Assembly (NCBI RefSeq): GCF_038751955.1
Contig: NZ_JBCEXH010000002.1
Location: forward strand, 291,665 to 355,664
Direction: 5' to 3'
Length of the DNA stretch: 64,000 nt
Source: Methanocalculus natronophilus
GTDB taxonomy: Archaea > Halobacteriota > Methanomicrobia > Methanomicrobiales > Methanocorpusculaceae
This document shows positions 41,745 to 50,569 of this stretch, one piece after another. Position 1 is the stretch's first letter. Every line of letters begins with the position of its first letter. A program made the position numbers and the translations under genes. The notes under the pieces were generated by a model. It was given only the letters and a program-made list of their open reading frames with translations. It was not told the origin of the DNA and did not search any database.

Positions 41745-42986
41745 TCAAAAGCGGCCCAGGTGCTCCTGCATGATCTTAATCGCACAGTAATCGCCGCACA
41801 TTGAGCAGGGCCCGCTCTCCGGAACCCGTGACCGGATACCCTCCGGATCGATTGCCAGTTCAACCTGGCCCTTCCAGTCGAGAGCCGCCCGGCATTGCGA
41901 GAAGGATCTGTCGCTCTCATCCAGTCCCAGCCGGACGGTATCGCCGGCATGGGCTGCTATCCTGAAGGCGATCAGCCCATCCCGGATCTCGTCTCCTGTC
42001 GGGAGGCCGATATGTTCTGCCGGGGTGATGGCACAGAGATAGTCTGCCCCTGCAGCCACTGCTCCCGCCGCCCCGATTGCACCGGCGATATGATCGTGGC
42101 CGACAGCCCGGTCGGTTGCAAGCGGCCCTGCGACAAAGAGGGGGTAGGAGGAGGCGTCCTTATACAGCCGGACACAGAAGGGGATGCGGTCAATCCTGAC
42201 ATGGCCGCCGCATCCTTCGATGATCACCTGGACTCCTGCTTCATGGAAACGGTCTGCGATTTCGATATTCTGCTTCCGCTCAAGAGCCGCAGCAGCATCG
42301 CCCCCGTCAACGATACTCCCGCCCCGCATCGTGTTTCCAAGCGAGACGACGATCTCGTGCCGTCTCATGATTTCGGCGACTTCATCAAAGTGTTCGAGGA
42401 AGGGGTTTTCCTTTCCGGTTCTGAGCATGTATGCAGCCGTCATGGACCCCCCTTTTGAGACGACACCAAGGATACGCTGGCTTCTCTTAAGTGCCGAGAG
42501 GATTCTCCGGTCTGTTGCATGCAAAACCAGCGAGCTGATCCCCTCCTCTGCATGCTTTTGTACACAATCAATAATGATATCGGCATTGAGTTCCCCAACC
42601 CCGCCTGCCTCGATTGTTGCCTGGTAGACTGGGACGGTGGTGAGCGGGACGGAGGTCTCTGCAACGACAGCCTCCCGGATTGCCGTGATATCGCCGCCCA
42701 TCGAGAGGTCGGTGATGGTATCTGCACCATACTGTTCTGCGATCCGTGCTTTTGCAACTTCGGCCTCTGGATCTGTTATTGCAGTTGAAGTGCCGAGATT
42801 CACATTCACTTTTGCAGAGAAACCCTGCCCGATGCCTGTACCTCTCCCGTCCCGCACCATGACGGCAACCCTGCCATGGGCGATCTCATGGATAAGGTAG
42901 TCTGTGCTGATCCCTTCTTTTTCAGCGGCAAAAGCAGCAGCAGATACTAACCTGCCGTTTTTAGCCTCTTCGATGATGGTTCCCAT
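41745..42986 (-). CDS. thiC: ThiC-family phosphomethylpyrimidine synthase homologue
   Basis: Radical-SAM enzyme converting AIR to HMP phosphate for thiamine (or a related benzimidazole-type reaction). 413 residues, the short archaeal/clostridial form. Conserved blocks: NVNLGTSTAITDPEAEVAKA, DTITDLSMGGD, PVYQA, LGNTMRGGSIVDG and DHIAGAIGAA. The C-terminal cluster motif reads CSMCGDYC (CX2CX3C) rather than the bacterial CSMCGPKFC (CX2CX4C), although all three Cys are kept. Archaea often have two ThiC paralogues, so a role other than thiamine cannot be excluded. ATG 42986; no TPP riboswitch-like sequence is visible upstream. Confidence 0.88.
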   Translation of the reverse strand: MGTIIEEAKNGRLVSAAAFAAEKEGISTDYLIHEIAHGRVAVMVRDGRGTGIGQGFSAKVNVNLGTSTAITDPEAEVAKARIAEQYGADTITDLSMGGDITAIREAVVAETSVPLTTVPVYQATIEAGGVGELNADIIIDCVQKHAEEGISSLVLHATDRRILSALKRSQRILGVVSKGGSMTAAYMLRTGKENPFLEHFDEVAEIMRRHEIVVSLGNTMRGGSIVDGGDAAAALERKQNIEIADRFHEAGVQVIIEGCGGHVRIDRIPFCVRLYKDASSYPLFVAGPLATDRAVGHDHIAGAIGAAGAVAAGADYLCAITPAEHIGLPTGDEIRDGLIAFRIAAHAGDTVRLGLDESDRSFSQCRAALDWKGQVELAIDPEGIRSRVPESGPCSMCGDYCAIKIMQEHLGRF

Positions 42987-43112
42987 CTGGTATAACTCCG
43001 GGCTTTGCTACTGGTATGTCTACAATCCGGTAGCAATGAACGTGTGCATATGAATAGAACCCTGTCTGGTCGAACCCCTGATAGGGTTTACCAGGTCTGC
43101 TTCCAGCAAAAA

Positions 43113-43406
43113 TTATTTGTTCTTGTTTTTCGCTCCTATATGACTCCTGATATTGCGGGAAGCAGTTTCTATCCGGTCATGATACTCTGCCTGAATCTTC
43201 GTGGCACACATCTGTTTGCTCAGGCCGAGTGTCTTCTGGATTGTGGTGATCTCGTTTAGAATATCGCTCCTTGTAATGTTTGGAAGGTACATGCCATCCA
43301 GAAAAGGATCCGTCTCCATCCCTGAGTGAACCCGGACTGTCTCCATGGCATGTTTGTGCAAAGCCACCTCGATAGCGGATTTCAGCTCATACTCCCGGAT
43401 TGGTTT
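43113..43406 (-). pseudogene. 3' part of a response regulator split by an IS element
   Basis: On the minus strand the frame enters at AAA-CCA-ATC and reads KPIREYELKSAIEVALHKH (end of a receiver domain), then a helical tail of about 75 residues (DPFLDGMYLPNITRSDIL, ending GAKNKNK). Joined to the 5' part at 45144, codon 104 (Val) is followed by codon 105 (Lys) with no base missing or extra. The shorter internal start (43367) cannot give a functional receiver. Confidence 0.9.
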
Positions 43407-43441
43407 TAACTCGCAGGGGTGAAGGGGGCGGAGCGGGAAGT

Positions 43442-43461
43442 CCCCGGTCTTCAGGCCGGGG
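43442..43461 (+). repeat. IS left-end hairpin
   Basis: CCCCGG (43442-43447) pairs with CCGGGG (43456-43461) around an 8-nt loop, within the wider GGGCGGA/TCCGCCC stem. This is the subterminal imperfect palindrome that TnpA recognises as single-stranded DNA. Confidence 0.85.
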
Positions 43462-43533
43462 ATGAAAGCGGATCCGCCCTTCCTTTCTGCGATAGATATA
43501 TATTCTTGGATGTAATATTATCGTATATCCCAT

Positions 43534-43941
43534 ATGAAGTATAAACTCGATAAATCTGCACATTCTGTCTATGCTCTCTATTATCATCTGGTGATGGTTG
43601 TGAAATATCGCCGGAAAGCGTTGTATTCTGATGATATTCGGGAACGTTTGAAAGATATTGTGTGGAACCTATCGGAAGAGTTGGGTATAGAGGTGGTTGC
43701 TCATGAACCCGCAGACGATCACTATCATCTTCTGTTCAAGGCAACCCCGAAAACAAACCTCGTCAATGTTGCAAACGTGATCAAGGGCGTTTCATCGAGA
43801 AGACTGCGTCAGGAGTTCCCTGAAACAAAGAATCTGCTGTGGGGTGACTCATTCTGGTCCCCATCATATTTCCTTGCAACATCGGGACAGGTAAGTCTTG
43901 ATGCTCTGAAAGAGTATGTTGACTCTCAACTGGAGAAGTAA
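43534..43941 (+). CDS. tnpA: IS200/IS605 transposase TnpA (HUH Y1)
   Basis: 135 residues, full length. HUH motif His63-Tyr64-His65 (DDHYHLLF) and the nucleophile Tyr128 (KEYVDSQ). Peels and pastes single-stranded DNA at stem-loops. Begins MKYKLDKSAHSVYALYYHLV. The tnpB ATG follows the TAA stop directly. Confidence 0.97.
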   Translation: MKYKLDKSAHSVYALYYHLVMVVKYRRKALYSDDIRERLKDIVWNLSEELGIEVVAHEPADDHYHLLFKATPKTNLVNVANVIKGVSSRRLRQEFPETKNLLWGDSFWSPSYFLATSGQVSLDALKEYVDSQLEK

Positions 43942-45141
43942 ATGATCGTCTCCTACAAGTATCGGGCCTATCCTGATGCGGCCACTGAGGCAGAGCTGAA
44001 TGCCGCACTCGATACGTGCAGGTGGCTCTATAACACACTTCTCGAAGAATGTAATGCCATGCGGGAGAACGGGATCCGGCCAACCATGCGAGGGACGCAG
44101 GCACGGATCGTCACGCTGAAAGAGGAGCACCCGTTTCTCAAGGGTGTGTACTCGAAAGTGCTTCAGATGGTGAACTATACCCTCTGGAGCAACATCGCCG
44201 CACTCTCGCAGATGAAGAAGAGAGGACGAAAGATCGGGAAACTCCGGTTCAAGAGCGCATCCCGATTTCGGACCCTTAACTATAATCAGTCCGGGTTTCG
44301 GATCGATTCAGAGCAGAGCACGATCACGTTCTCAAAGATCGGAACCGTTCCCTTTAGGATGTACCGGCCATACACAGGAACGGTGAAAGGTGTCCTCATC
44401 ACCCGATCCGGTGATAAATGGTTTGTGATCATCCAGGCAGAGCAGGCAGAAGCAGAGGCTGTCACCGAATCAACGTGTGAAGGTCGATCTGTTGGTATTG
44501 ATGTTGGTCTGAACTCATTTGCCGTTGATAGTGATGGTATAGTGATCGAGAATCCCCGGTTCTATGAGCGGTCCCTGAATAAAATCAGGAAGTTACAAAG
44601 AAGCATTGCCCGGAAACAGCGTTTCTCAAAGAACTGGAAAAAGGCAAAGAGCAGACTGGAGAAGGCTTATGATCATGTCACAAACCAGAAGAGAGATTTT
44701 CTTCACAAACTCTCCCGGAGCTATGTTGACAGGTATAGAACGATCTGCGTCGAAGACCTGGATATCAAAGGGCTGAAGGAAAAAGGGAGTTCAAAAGGGC
44801 TGCACAGGAGCATTCATGATGTTTCCTGGGGACGATTCTATTCATATCTTGATTACAAGGCTGAGAGTGCTGGTACAAGAGTGATCAAAGTCGATCCCCG
44901 AAATACATCACAAATTTGCGCGAACTGTGGAAGCATCGTAAAAAAGATCCTTTCTGTGAGAGTCCATGAATGCCCGTACTGTGGGTATGTTACCGACAGG
45001 GATTACAATGCTGCGGTGAATATTCACCGCGTGGGGATGGAACATCCCTTTGAGCCTGTGGAGCCAATACCTCTACGTCACATCTCTGTGATGCAAGTAT
45101 TGTCTATGAAGCAGGAAGCCCCGCCCTTCAGGGTGGGGTAG
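43942..45141 (+). CDS. tnpB: TnpB RNA-guided nuclease of the IS element
   Basis: 399 residues, ancestor-type of Cas12. RuvC residues Asp187 (GIDVGLNSFAV), Glu271 (CVEDLDIKGL) and Asp354 (TDRDYNAAVNI) are all present, and so is the zinc ribbon Cys326-Cys329-Cys344-Cys347. The nuclease is therefore probably active. It cleaves target DNA specified by an omega/reRNA made from the 3' end of the element; here the stop codon lies in the right-end hairpin (45119-45138), and the guide would be the host sequence after 45143. Confidence 0.97.
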   Translation: MIVSYKYRAYPDAATEAELNAALDTCRWLYNTLLEECNAMRENGIRPTMRGTQARIVTLKEEHPFLKGVYSKVLQMVNYTLWSNIAALSQMKKRGRKIGKLRFKSASRFRTLNYNQSGFRIDSEQSTITFSKIGTVPFRMYRPYTGTVKGVLITRSGDKWFVIIQAEQAEAEAVTESTCEGRSVGIDVGLNSFAVDSDGIVIENPRFYERSLNKIRKLQRSIARKQRFSKNWKKAKSRLEKAYDHVTNQKRDFLHKLSRSYVDRYRTICVEDLDIKGLKEKGSSKGLHRSIHDVSWGRFYSYLDYKAESAGTRVIKVDPRNTSQICANCGSIVKKILSVRVHECPYCGYVTDRDYNAAVNIHRVGMEHPFEPVEPIPLRHISVMQVLSMKQEAPPFRVG

Positions 45142-45160
45142 TTCACGAGATATCCAAATG
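45030..45160 (+). ncRNA. Predicted TnpB guide RNA (omega/reRNA) scaffold and guide
   Basis: By analogy with ISDra2 and other IS605 elements, the reRNA comes from the 3' part of tnpB plus the right end, with the flanking host sequence as guide. The hairpin CCCCGCCC-TTCA-GGGTGGGG (45119-45138) lies at its end. The predicted guide starts at about 45142 with TTCACGAGATATCCAAATGG, from the disrupted response regulator gene. The 5' boundary given here is a guess. Confidence 0.5.
45119..45138 (+). repeat. IS right-end hairpin
   Basis: CCCCGCCC pairs with GGGTGGGG (one G-U) around TTCA, 3 bp from the tnpB stop. It serves as the TnpA right-end recognition hairpin and probably as part of the TnpB guide RNA scaffold. 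Confidence 0.85.
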
Positions 45161-45455
45161 GCTCAGTATACTTGGCCTGATTAAGAATATGTTCATCAGA
45201 AAAAGCTGTCAGATATATGACCGGAACATTCTTATCTGACATTATTTCCCTCGCCGCGTCGATCCCACTCATCTCCCCGGCGAGCTTGATATCCATCAGG
45301 ATAATATCGGGGTCAAGATCTCTGGCCTTTTCTACGGCCTGCTCGGCAGTCGGAACAACTCCGCAGACTGAATACCCATTACTGAGCAGGGCCTGTTTGA
45401 GTGCCATTGCGGTGACTGCCTCATCTTCTACGATCAGTATCGCTGCAGTATTCAT
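45144..45455 (-). pseudogene. 5' part of a response regulator split by an IS element
   Basis: ATG 45455 opens MNTAAILIVEDEAVTAMALK with receiver acidic residues, phospho-Asp in PDIILMDIKLAGEMSG, Thr/Ser in VIYLTAFSDE, and continues to EPFGYLV (codon 104) at the insertion. The normal next residues (KPIREYELKS) are at 43406 on the far side of the IS. The intact gene would encode 201 residues: a CheY-like receiver plus a tail of about 80 residues. It lies immediately downstream of the histidine kinase on the same strand, so it was probably its partner. Confidence 0.92.
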
Positions 45456-45641
45456 CAGAAATCCCGTGACTCCCACTATTCTTTTGACAAATGGATTACT
45501 GGGAGTTTCAATGGTATAAAAACATTATTATTTGGTTTTTCGGCTCTCTGATCAACTCTCAAAAAGACTGTGGATATCCCAGAAGCCTGAGAAATACCAT
45601 CTAATTCATGCAAAAAACCTGGTATTCAGGTGCTCTCGCCT

Positions 45642-47834
45642 TCAGGCCGTCTCGTCTGAGAGGAAAAACCGCCCTTTCGGAACCCTGATCTCAAATCGTG
45701 CTCCGTTCCCGGGTATGCCGGTCTCAGAGATTTCAATCCCGGTGATCCCGAGGATCTCGCGGCTGAGGAAGAGGCCAAAGCCCGTGTTCTTTCCAAAGCC
45801 ACGTGCGAATATTCTCCCTTTCTGGTCATCGGGGATACCTGGCCCATCATCTTCCCAGGAGATGACCAGCTCACCATTTGATCTCTCGCACCGGAGTATA
45901 ATGCCTGTTGCCCCTTCTGCATGGCTGATGGTATTGTCGAAGAGATTGGAGAAGACCTTCTCAAGCATCGGGTCTGCATAGATGGCAATTTTCCCGCATT
46001 CGTTTGTTACGGGCACCGGCCCTGATGGAAGCGTCTGTACCATCTCCCCTATATCAAGCCAGGCGGGTTCCCTGACACCCAGGTTCTCGTATTCGCGGGT
46101 AAACTCAATCTGGCGGCGGATATTCTGCAGTGCGAGTGTGACCTGTTTAAGATAGCGTACCTGCTCTGGATCCATATCCCTGCAATCGGTCAGTTCCAGG
46201 AATCCAAGGCCTGCCATGATCTGGTTGAGGATGTCATGGCGGGTGATGCTTGAGAGGAGCTGCAGCTTATGGTTTGTGATATGGAGCGCATTCTCGGCTG
46301 CCCGCTGTTCGGTGATGTCGATGCCAAATTCGATGATCCCCTCAACCTCCCCGTCATCACCATAGACCGGGCACCCTTTCAGGTGGAAGATCCGGCCATC
46401 AGGGATCTGTATCTCGCCTTCCTCGATCATTCCAGTTGAGAGTGTTTTCACCACCGGGCAGTTCTCACAGCACTCGGTTCGACCATGCCAGATCTCATGG
46501 CAGTGGCGGCCGATGAGATCTGTTGGCTTCTGCCCCACCGATGCGCTTGCGACCTGGTTTGCATACCGGACGGTCAGGTCGGGATTTAAGTATGCGAGCA
46601 TCACCGGCATTGAGTCAAGGACAGTGGTTTTCTCCTCCTCCATCTGCCTGAGCGCCGCTTCAGCTGCCGTTCGCTCGGTTATATCAATAAACGATCCCAT
46701 CAGGGCAATTGGGAGGCCTGCGGCGTCACGGACAATGCTGCCTGAGAGCTGGAGCGGCATGGTTGAGCCGTCCTTTCTCCTCCCCTCCATCTCTCCCGAC
46801 CATCTTCCATATTGTTGGATCGAAAGGACAACCTGTTCTGCTTCCTCTTCCGATACCCAGAAGTCAAGCACTGATCTCCCAATCACTTCGTCTGTATCGT
46901 CATATCCCCATAAGGACAAAAATGCAGGGTTTACGTACGTGATAATTCCGCTCGTGTCAGCAATGGCGATTCCATTGATTGATGAGTCAATGGCAGCATT
47001 CTTCAGGAGAATCTCTTCCTCTGCAGCTCTCCGATCAGTGATATCACGGACGACCGAGAGGATGAGGGTCTCATCAGGATGCCTGATGACGCGTGCGCTG
47101 ACCTCCACCGGGAAGGTGCTGCCGTCTTTTCTCTTCAGATCAGACTCAAAGATGGCACTTTCCCGTTTCAGAAATTCCTGCATCCGCTCCGGTGCCTCTG
47201 CTCGTGCTTTCTCCCCGGCGACATCGATAACGGTGAGCCCAAGCAGTTCATCCCGCGTGTATCCGAGGCTCTCGCATGCCCGTTCGTTCACCTCAATGAA
47301 CCGGCCCGGCATGCCGTCTGCTTCTATCCGGTGGAGAAAGATCGCATCGCCTGCTGCCTCAAAGAGTGCCAGGTAGCGGTCTTTCGTCTCGGTGATGATC
47401 TGCTGGGCTGAATACAGCTCATCAACGTGAGACCTGATCTCCTCCTCAGATGCGAGTAACTCCTCGTTTGCAGCCGTCAGTTCGTCATTTGATCGGCCAA
47501 GCTGCGTGGCAAGCTCAGCCCTCTTCATGGCAAGGTAGGTGATCACACCGGCGATCAGGATGAATAAAGCCACCCTGGCTCCCGCACCCAGCAGGAGATC
47601 CGAGTCGGTGGTGGCAGAGGCGAAGAGGATGAAATAGAGGATGGCAAGCAGGATGGAGAAGAGGAAGCCCCGCTTATAATAATAGATGCACGCGATGATG
47701 ATTGGAATGTAGTAGAGGTTCTGGAAGATGATGAACCAGCCGATGGAGAGGGAGTAGAGCGTGATGATGAGAGAGATCGCTGTTGTTATGGTGAGTGCAA
47801 TAAAGGGTATACTCTCCTGCTCTTTGCTCGCCAT
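45642..47834 (-). CDS. Membrane histidine kinase with three PAS domains
   Basis: 730 residues from ATG 47834. Three or four N-terminal transmembrane helices (about 10-105), a coiled coil, PAS 1 (about 150-275), PAS 2 (about 280-395) and PAS 3 (about 405-515). Then the dimerisation/phosphotransfer helix SSITRHDILNQ with His533, and HATPase boxes N (FSNLFDNTISHA) and G (EDDGPGIPDD, NTGFGLFLSREIL). PAS 3 has a Cys/His-rich segment CHEIWHGRTECCENCP that could bind metal or sense redox. The cognate response regulator just downstream is broken by the IS, so this kinase may now be orphaned. Confidence 0.92.
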   Translation of the reverse strand: MASKEQESIPFIALTITTAISLIITLYSLSIGWFIIFQNLYYIPIIIACIYYYKRGFLFSILLAILYFILFASATTDSDLLLGAGARVALFILIAGVITYLAMKRAELATQLGRSNDELTAANEELLASEEEIRSHVDELYSAQQIITETKDRYLALFEAAGDAIFLHRIEADGMPGRFIEVNERACESLGYTRDELLGLTVIDVAGEKARAEAPERMQEFLKRESAIFESDLKRKDGSTFPVEVSARVIRHPDETLILSVVRDITDRRAAEEEILLKNAAIDSSINGIAIADTSGIITYVNPAFLSLWGYDDTDEVIGRSVLDFWVSEEEAEQVVLSIQQYGRWSGEMEGRRKDGSTMPLQLSGSIVRDAAGLPIALMGSFIDITERTAAEAALRQMEEEKTTVLDSMPVMLAYLNPDLTVRYANQVASASVGQKPTDLIGRHCHEIWHGRTECCENCPVVKTLSTGMIEEGEIQIPDGRIFHLKGCPVYGDDGEVEGIIEFGIDITEQRAAENALHITNHKLQLLSSITRHDILNQIMAGLGFLELTDCRDMDPEQVRYLKQVTLALQNIRRQIEFTREYENLGVREPAWLDIGEMVQTLPSGPVPVTNECGKIAIYADPMLEKVFSNLFDNTISHAEGATGIILRCERSNGELVISWEDDGPGIPDDQKGRIFARGFGKNTGFGLFLSREILGITGIEISETGIPGNGARFEIRVPKGRFFLSDETA

Positions 47835-48037
47835 AAAAACTCCCACTCATCCGGTGAACCAGTGTTTGTGGTTCTCTGGCTTAATATCTTCCCTTGACCA
47901 TACAGGCTATGCAGGGTATAATACTGGAAAAATGGAGCGCCACCACCTTCCAAAATATTCATACTTTTGCTTTATTATGTGATACGGAGCGATTTCCGGG
48001 GATATTTTTATAAATGCTCATATCAAACTAAATATTA

Positions 48038-49186
48038 ATGGATGATACTAAGATTAACTTGCGTTGTGCATGGACACCTCTCCTGATCATGGTGATCCTT
48101 CTTGTTGTTGCTGCTGCCGGATGTGTCGCGGATACATCCCCGGAGGGTTCTGTTCTCATCACCGACCAGTACGGGCGGGAGGTTTCTGTTCCGTCTGATG
48201 TGGAGTCTGTCCTCTGTTCGGGTGCCGGCTCACTCCGGTACCTCGTCTACCTCCAGGCAGAGGGCCTGGCTGCAGGTGTGGATTCTGCCGATCTGGTGCA
48301 GGACGATGTCCGCGGCAGGCCATATTCGATTGTGCATGGCGAGCTGTTTGAATCCCTGCCGCTCTTTGGGGAGATGCGTGGGAGGGACGATCCCGAGAAG
48401 ATCGTAGCAATCAGCCCGGATCTCATCTTCAAGGCCGGGTCATCCGGTATAGCCTCGGGAGCAGATGCTGCAGATGCAGCGTCGCTCCAGCAGAGGACGG
48501 GGGTGCCGGTGATCGGGTTTCAGTATGGATCGGTCAGGACAGAGGCCGATCAGCTCCTGATGTATGACTCCCTCCGCCTGATGGGCAGCGTCATCGGCCG
48601 GGAGGACCGTGCCGAAGCGGTGATCGCCTTTATTGATGAGACGATTGAGGATCTGGAGGCACGGACGCGTGATATCCCTCCAGAAGAGCGGAAGCGGGCC
48701 TATGTCGGCGGTGTCGGCAGCAGGGGCGCCCATGGCATCATCTCGACTGAGCCAGCCTATGGGCCGTTTGCCTGGGTGCATGCGGAGAATGTGGCGTCCG
48801 GACTTGGTACTGACCATGCCGATATTGCCAAAGAAGCCCTTGTGGACTGGGACCCGGAGTATCTCTTCATTGATCTCTCCTCAATGCATCTTGGAGAGGG
48901 AAATGCCCTCGATCAGCTGAAGACTGATCCGGCACTCCAAGGGCTTACTGCTGTCAAAACCGGGAACGTCTATGGCGTTCTGCCATTCAACTCGTACACA
49001 ACAAACTATGGAACCGTGCTTGCGGATGCGTACTTCATCGGATCAGTTCTGTATCCAGAGCAGTTTGCAGATATCGATCCGGCTGAAAAGGCTGATGAGA
49101 TCTATTCATTCCTCGTCGGGGAGCCGGTCTTTGCAGAGCTGAACAGCCAGTATGACGGGCTTGGGTTCTCTCAGATCCCAATCTGA
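48038..49186 (+). CDS. ABC substrate-binding lipoprotein, paralogue 1
   Basis: 382 residues; TroA/BtuF-like (COG0614) binding protein of iron-complex/cobalamin-type importers. Lipobox VVAAAGC. Mature protein: LITDQYGREVSVPSDVESVL, GLAAGVD, RGRDDPEKIVAISPDLIFK, EYLFIDLSSM, and the end GLGFSQIPI. The first of four homologous genes in the locus. It has a TATA-like ATATTTTTATAAA upstream (about 48001-48013) and a T8 tract after the stop (49201-49208). It diverges from the histidine kinase. Substrate unknown. Confidence 0.9.
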   Translation: MDDTKINLRCAWTPLLIMVILLVVAAAGCVADTSPEGSVLITDQYGREVSVPSDVESVLCSGAGSLRYLVYLQAEGLAAGVDSADLVQDDVRGRPYSIVHGELFESLPLFGEMRGRDDPEKIVAISPDLIFKAGSSGIASGADAADAASLQQRTGVPVIGFQYGSVRTEADQLLMYDSLRLMGSVIGREDRAEAVIAFIDETIEDLEARTRDIPPEERKRAYVGGVGSRGAHGIISTEPAYGPFAWVHAENVASGLGTDHADIAKEALVDWDPEYLFIDLSSMHLGEGNALDQLKTDPALQGLTAVKTGNVYGVLPFNSYTTNYGTVLADAYFIGSVLYPEQFADIDPAEKADEIYSFLVGEPVFAELNSQYDGLGFSQIPI

Positions 49187-49200
49187 AAGAATAGGTATCC

Positions 49201-49208
49201 TTTTTTTT
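49201..49208 (+). terminator. T8 tract after SBP paralogue 1
   Basis: Eight T shortly after the stop codon of the first substrate-binding gene, a typical oligo-T archaeal terminator. The following 160 bp hold the promoter of paralogue 2 and no other feature seen. Confidence 0.55.
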
Positions 49209-49371
49209 CACAATTGGGCTTCCTCCTCCTCACTTTTTTCCTGTGATGCCAGGGACACGCTCTTCAGCTGAGTTGTTCAAACATCAAAAAATTTGACATT
49301 CTATATTCTACCCAGGATAAAATGGGTGTGTTTAAGTAAGCGCATCTCCCACTCTGTTACGATGTGGTGCT

Positions 49372-50517
49372 ATGAATAATAGAATGGGTATTATCGCCTG
49401 TGGTGTGGTGCTTCTCTTCCTCCTCGCAGGTGCCGGGTGTACGACAGATCCGGGAACTGATCCGAAGACAGAAACACAGGATGCAACCATCACCGATGGG
49501 TTTGACAGAGCCGTGACGATCCCGCAACCTGTTGAGAGCGTCCTCTGTTCGGGTTCAGGTACCCTCCGGTACCTGGTGTACCTGCAGGGTGAGGATCTCG
49601 TTAGTGGTGTGGACAGCCAGGATAAGAACTTCCGGGAGATTGAGGGGAGGCCGTATGCCCTGGTCCACCGCGATCATTTCATGACGCTTCCGCTCTTCGG
49701 GGAACTGCGTGGACGGGACGATCCTGAAAAGATCATTGCAATCGATCCTGATCTCGTCTTCAAGGGGTTCCTGCCCGGATCACCATATGCAGGCAGTATA
49801 GCTGATGTGGAGAATCTTGAGGCAAGAACCGGGGTGCCGGTGGTTGGATTTGTCTATGGCTCTCTGAGAAATGATGCGGAAAAAGCCGAGATGCAGACCG
49901 CCCTCAGGGTTATGGGCAAAGCGATTGGAAAAGATGATCGTGCCGAAGAGGTGATCGACTACATCGATGCGACGATAGCGGATCTTGAGGAACGCACCGG
50001 GGATATTCCTCCAGAAGAGCGGAAGCAGGTCTATGTCGGCGGTATAAGCCATGCAGGTGCACACGGCATCATCTCGACTGAGCCTGCATACCCGCCATTC
50101 CTCTGGGTGCATGCAGATAATGTGGCCGGAGGGCTTGGCATCGCACATGCCGATGTTGCCAGGGAGGCTTTAGTGGACTGGGATCCCGATTATCTCTTCA
50201 TTGATGTGAATACCATGACAACAGACGATGAAGGCGCAATCGGGCAGCTGAAGCATGATCCTGCACTCCAGGGGCTTACTGCGGTGAAGGAAGGCAAAGT
50301 CTACGGTGTCCTCCCCTACAACTTCTACATGACAAACTACGAGACTGTGCTTGCGAATGCATATTTCGTCGGCTCTGTCCTGTATCCGGAGAGGTTTGCT
50401 GATATCGATCCGGAAGAGAAGGCAGAAGAGATCATGACCTTCTTCCTTGGAGAACCAGTCTTTGCAGAGCTGAACAGCCAGTATGGGGATCTCGGGTTCT
50501 CTCAGATCCCACTCTGA
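49372..50517 (+). CDS. ABC substrate-binding lipoprotein, paralogue 2
   Basis: 381 residues, same family and length as paralogue 1. Lipobox LLAGAGC. ITDGFDRAVTIPQPVESVLC, GVDSQDKNFREIEGRPYALV, GISHAGAHGIISTEPAYPPF. A 38-bp stretch (49513-49550) is identical to 55041-55078 in paralogue 4, which points to recent duplication or gene conversion. Ends GDLGFSQIPL. Followed by a T-rich stretch (CCTTTTTTCCTTTTC) as terminator. It has its own upstream region of 185 bp, so each SBP gene is probably expressed separately. Confidence 0.9.
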   Translation: MNNRMGIIACGVVLLFLLAGAGCTTDPGTDPKTETQDATITDGFDRAVTIPQPVESVLCSGSGTLRYLVYLQGEDLVSGVDSQDKNFREIEGRPYALVHRDHFMTLPLFGELRGRDDPEKIIAIDPDLVFKGFLPGSPYAGSIADVENLEARTGVPVVGFVYGSLRNDAEKAEMQTALRVMGKAIGKDDRAEEVIDYIDATIADLEERTGDIPPEERKQVYVGGISHAGAHGIISTEPAYPPFLWVHADNVAGGLGIAHADVAREALVDWDPDYLFIDVNTMTTDDEGAIGQLKHDPALQGLTAVKEGKVYGVLPYNFYMTNYETVLANAYFVGSVLYPERFADIDPEEKAEEIMTFFLGEPVFAELNSQYGDLGFSQIPL

Positions 50518-50569
50518 TTCCTTTTTTCCTTTTCTTGTTTTGCACCTGATGAAGCGTGCCAGCTCCAAT

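Larger units (their letters stand above)
43407..45143 (+). mobile_element. IS200/IS605-family element with tnpA and tnpB
   Basis: 1737 bp inserted into a response regulator gene. No target duplication, as expected for this family; the exact edges are ambiguous by 1-2 bp because of shared T (43405-45141 to 43407-45143). Left end: nested palindrome, outer GGGCGGA/TCCGCCC (43426-43432, 43473-43479) around inner CCCCGG/CCGGGG. Right end: CCCCGCCC-TTCA-GGGTGGGG hairpin finishing at the tnpB stop. Both genes are intact, so the element may be active and recent. Confidence 0.95.

Noticed and set aside
41719..41747. Tandem 11-bp repeat CTGATCAGGAT between the DUF362 gene and thiC
   Set aside because: Only 2.6 copies, lying over the DUF362 stop codon; probably replication slippage with no functional sign.
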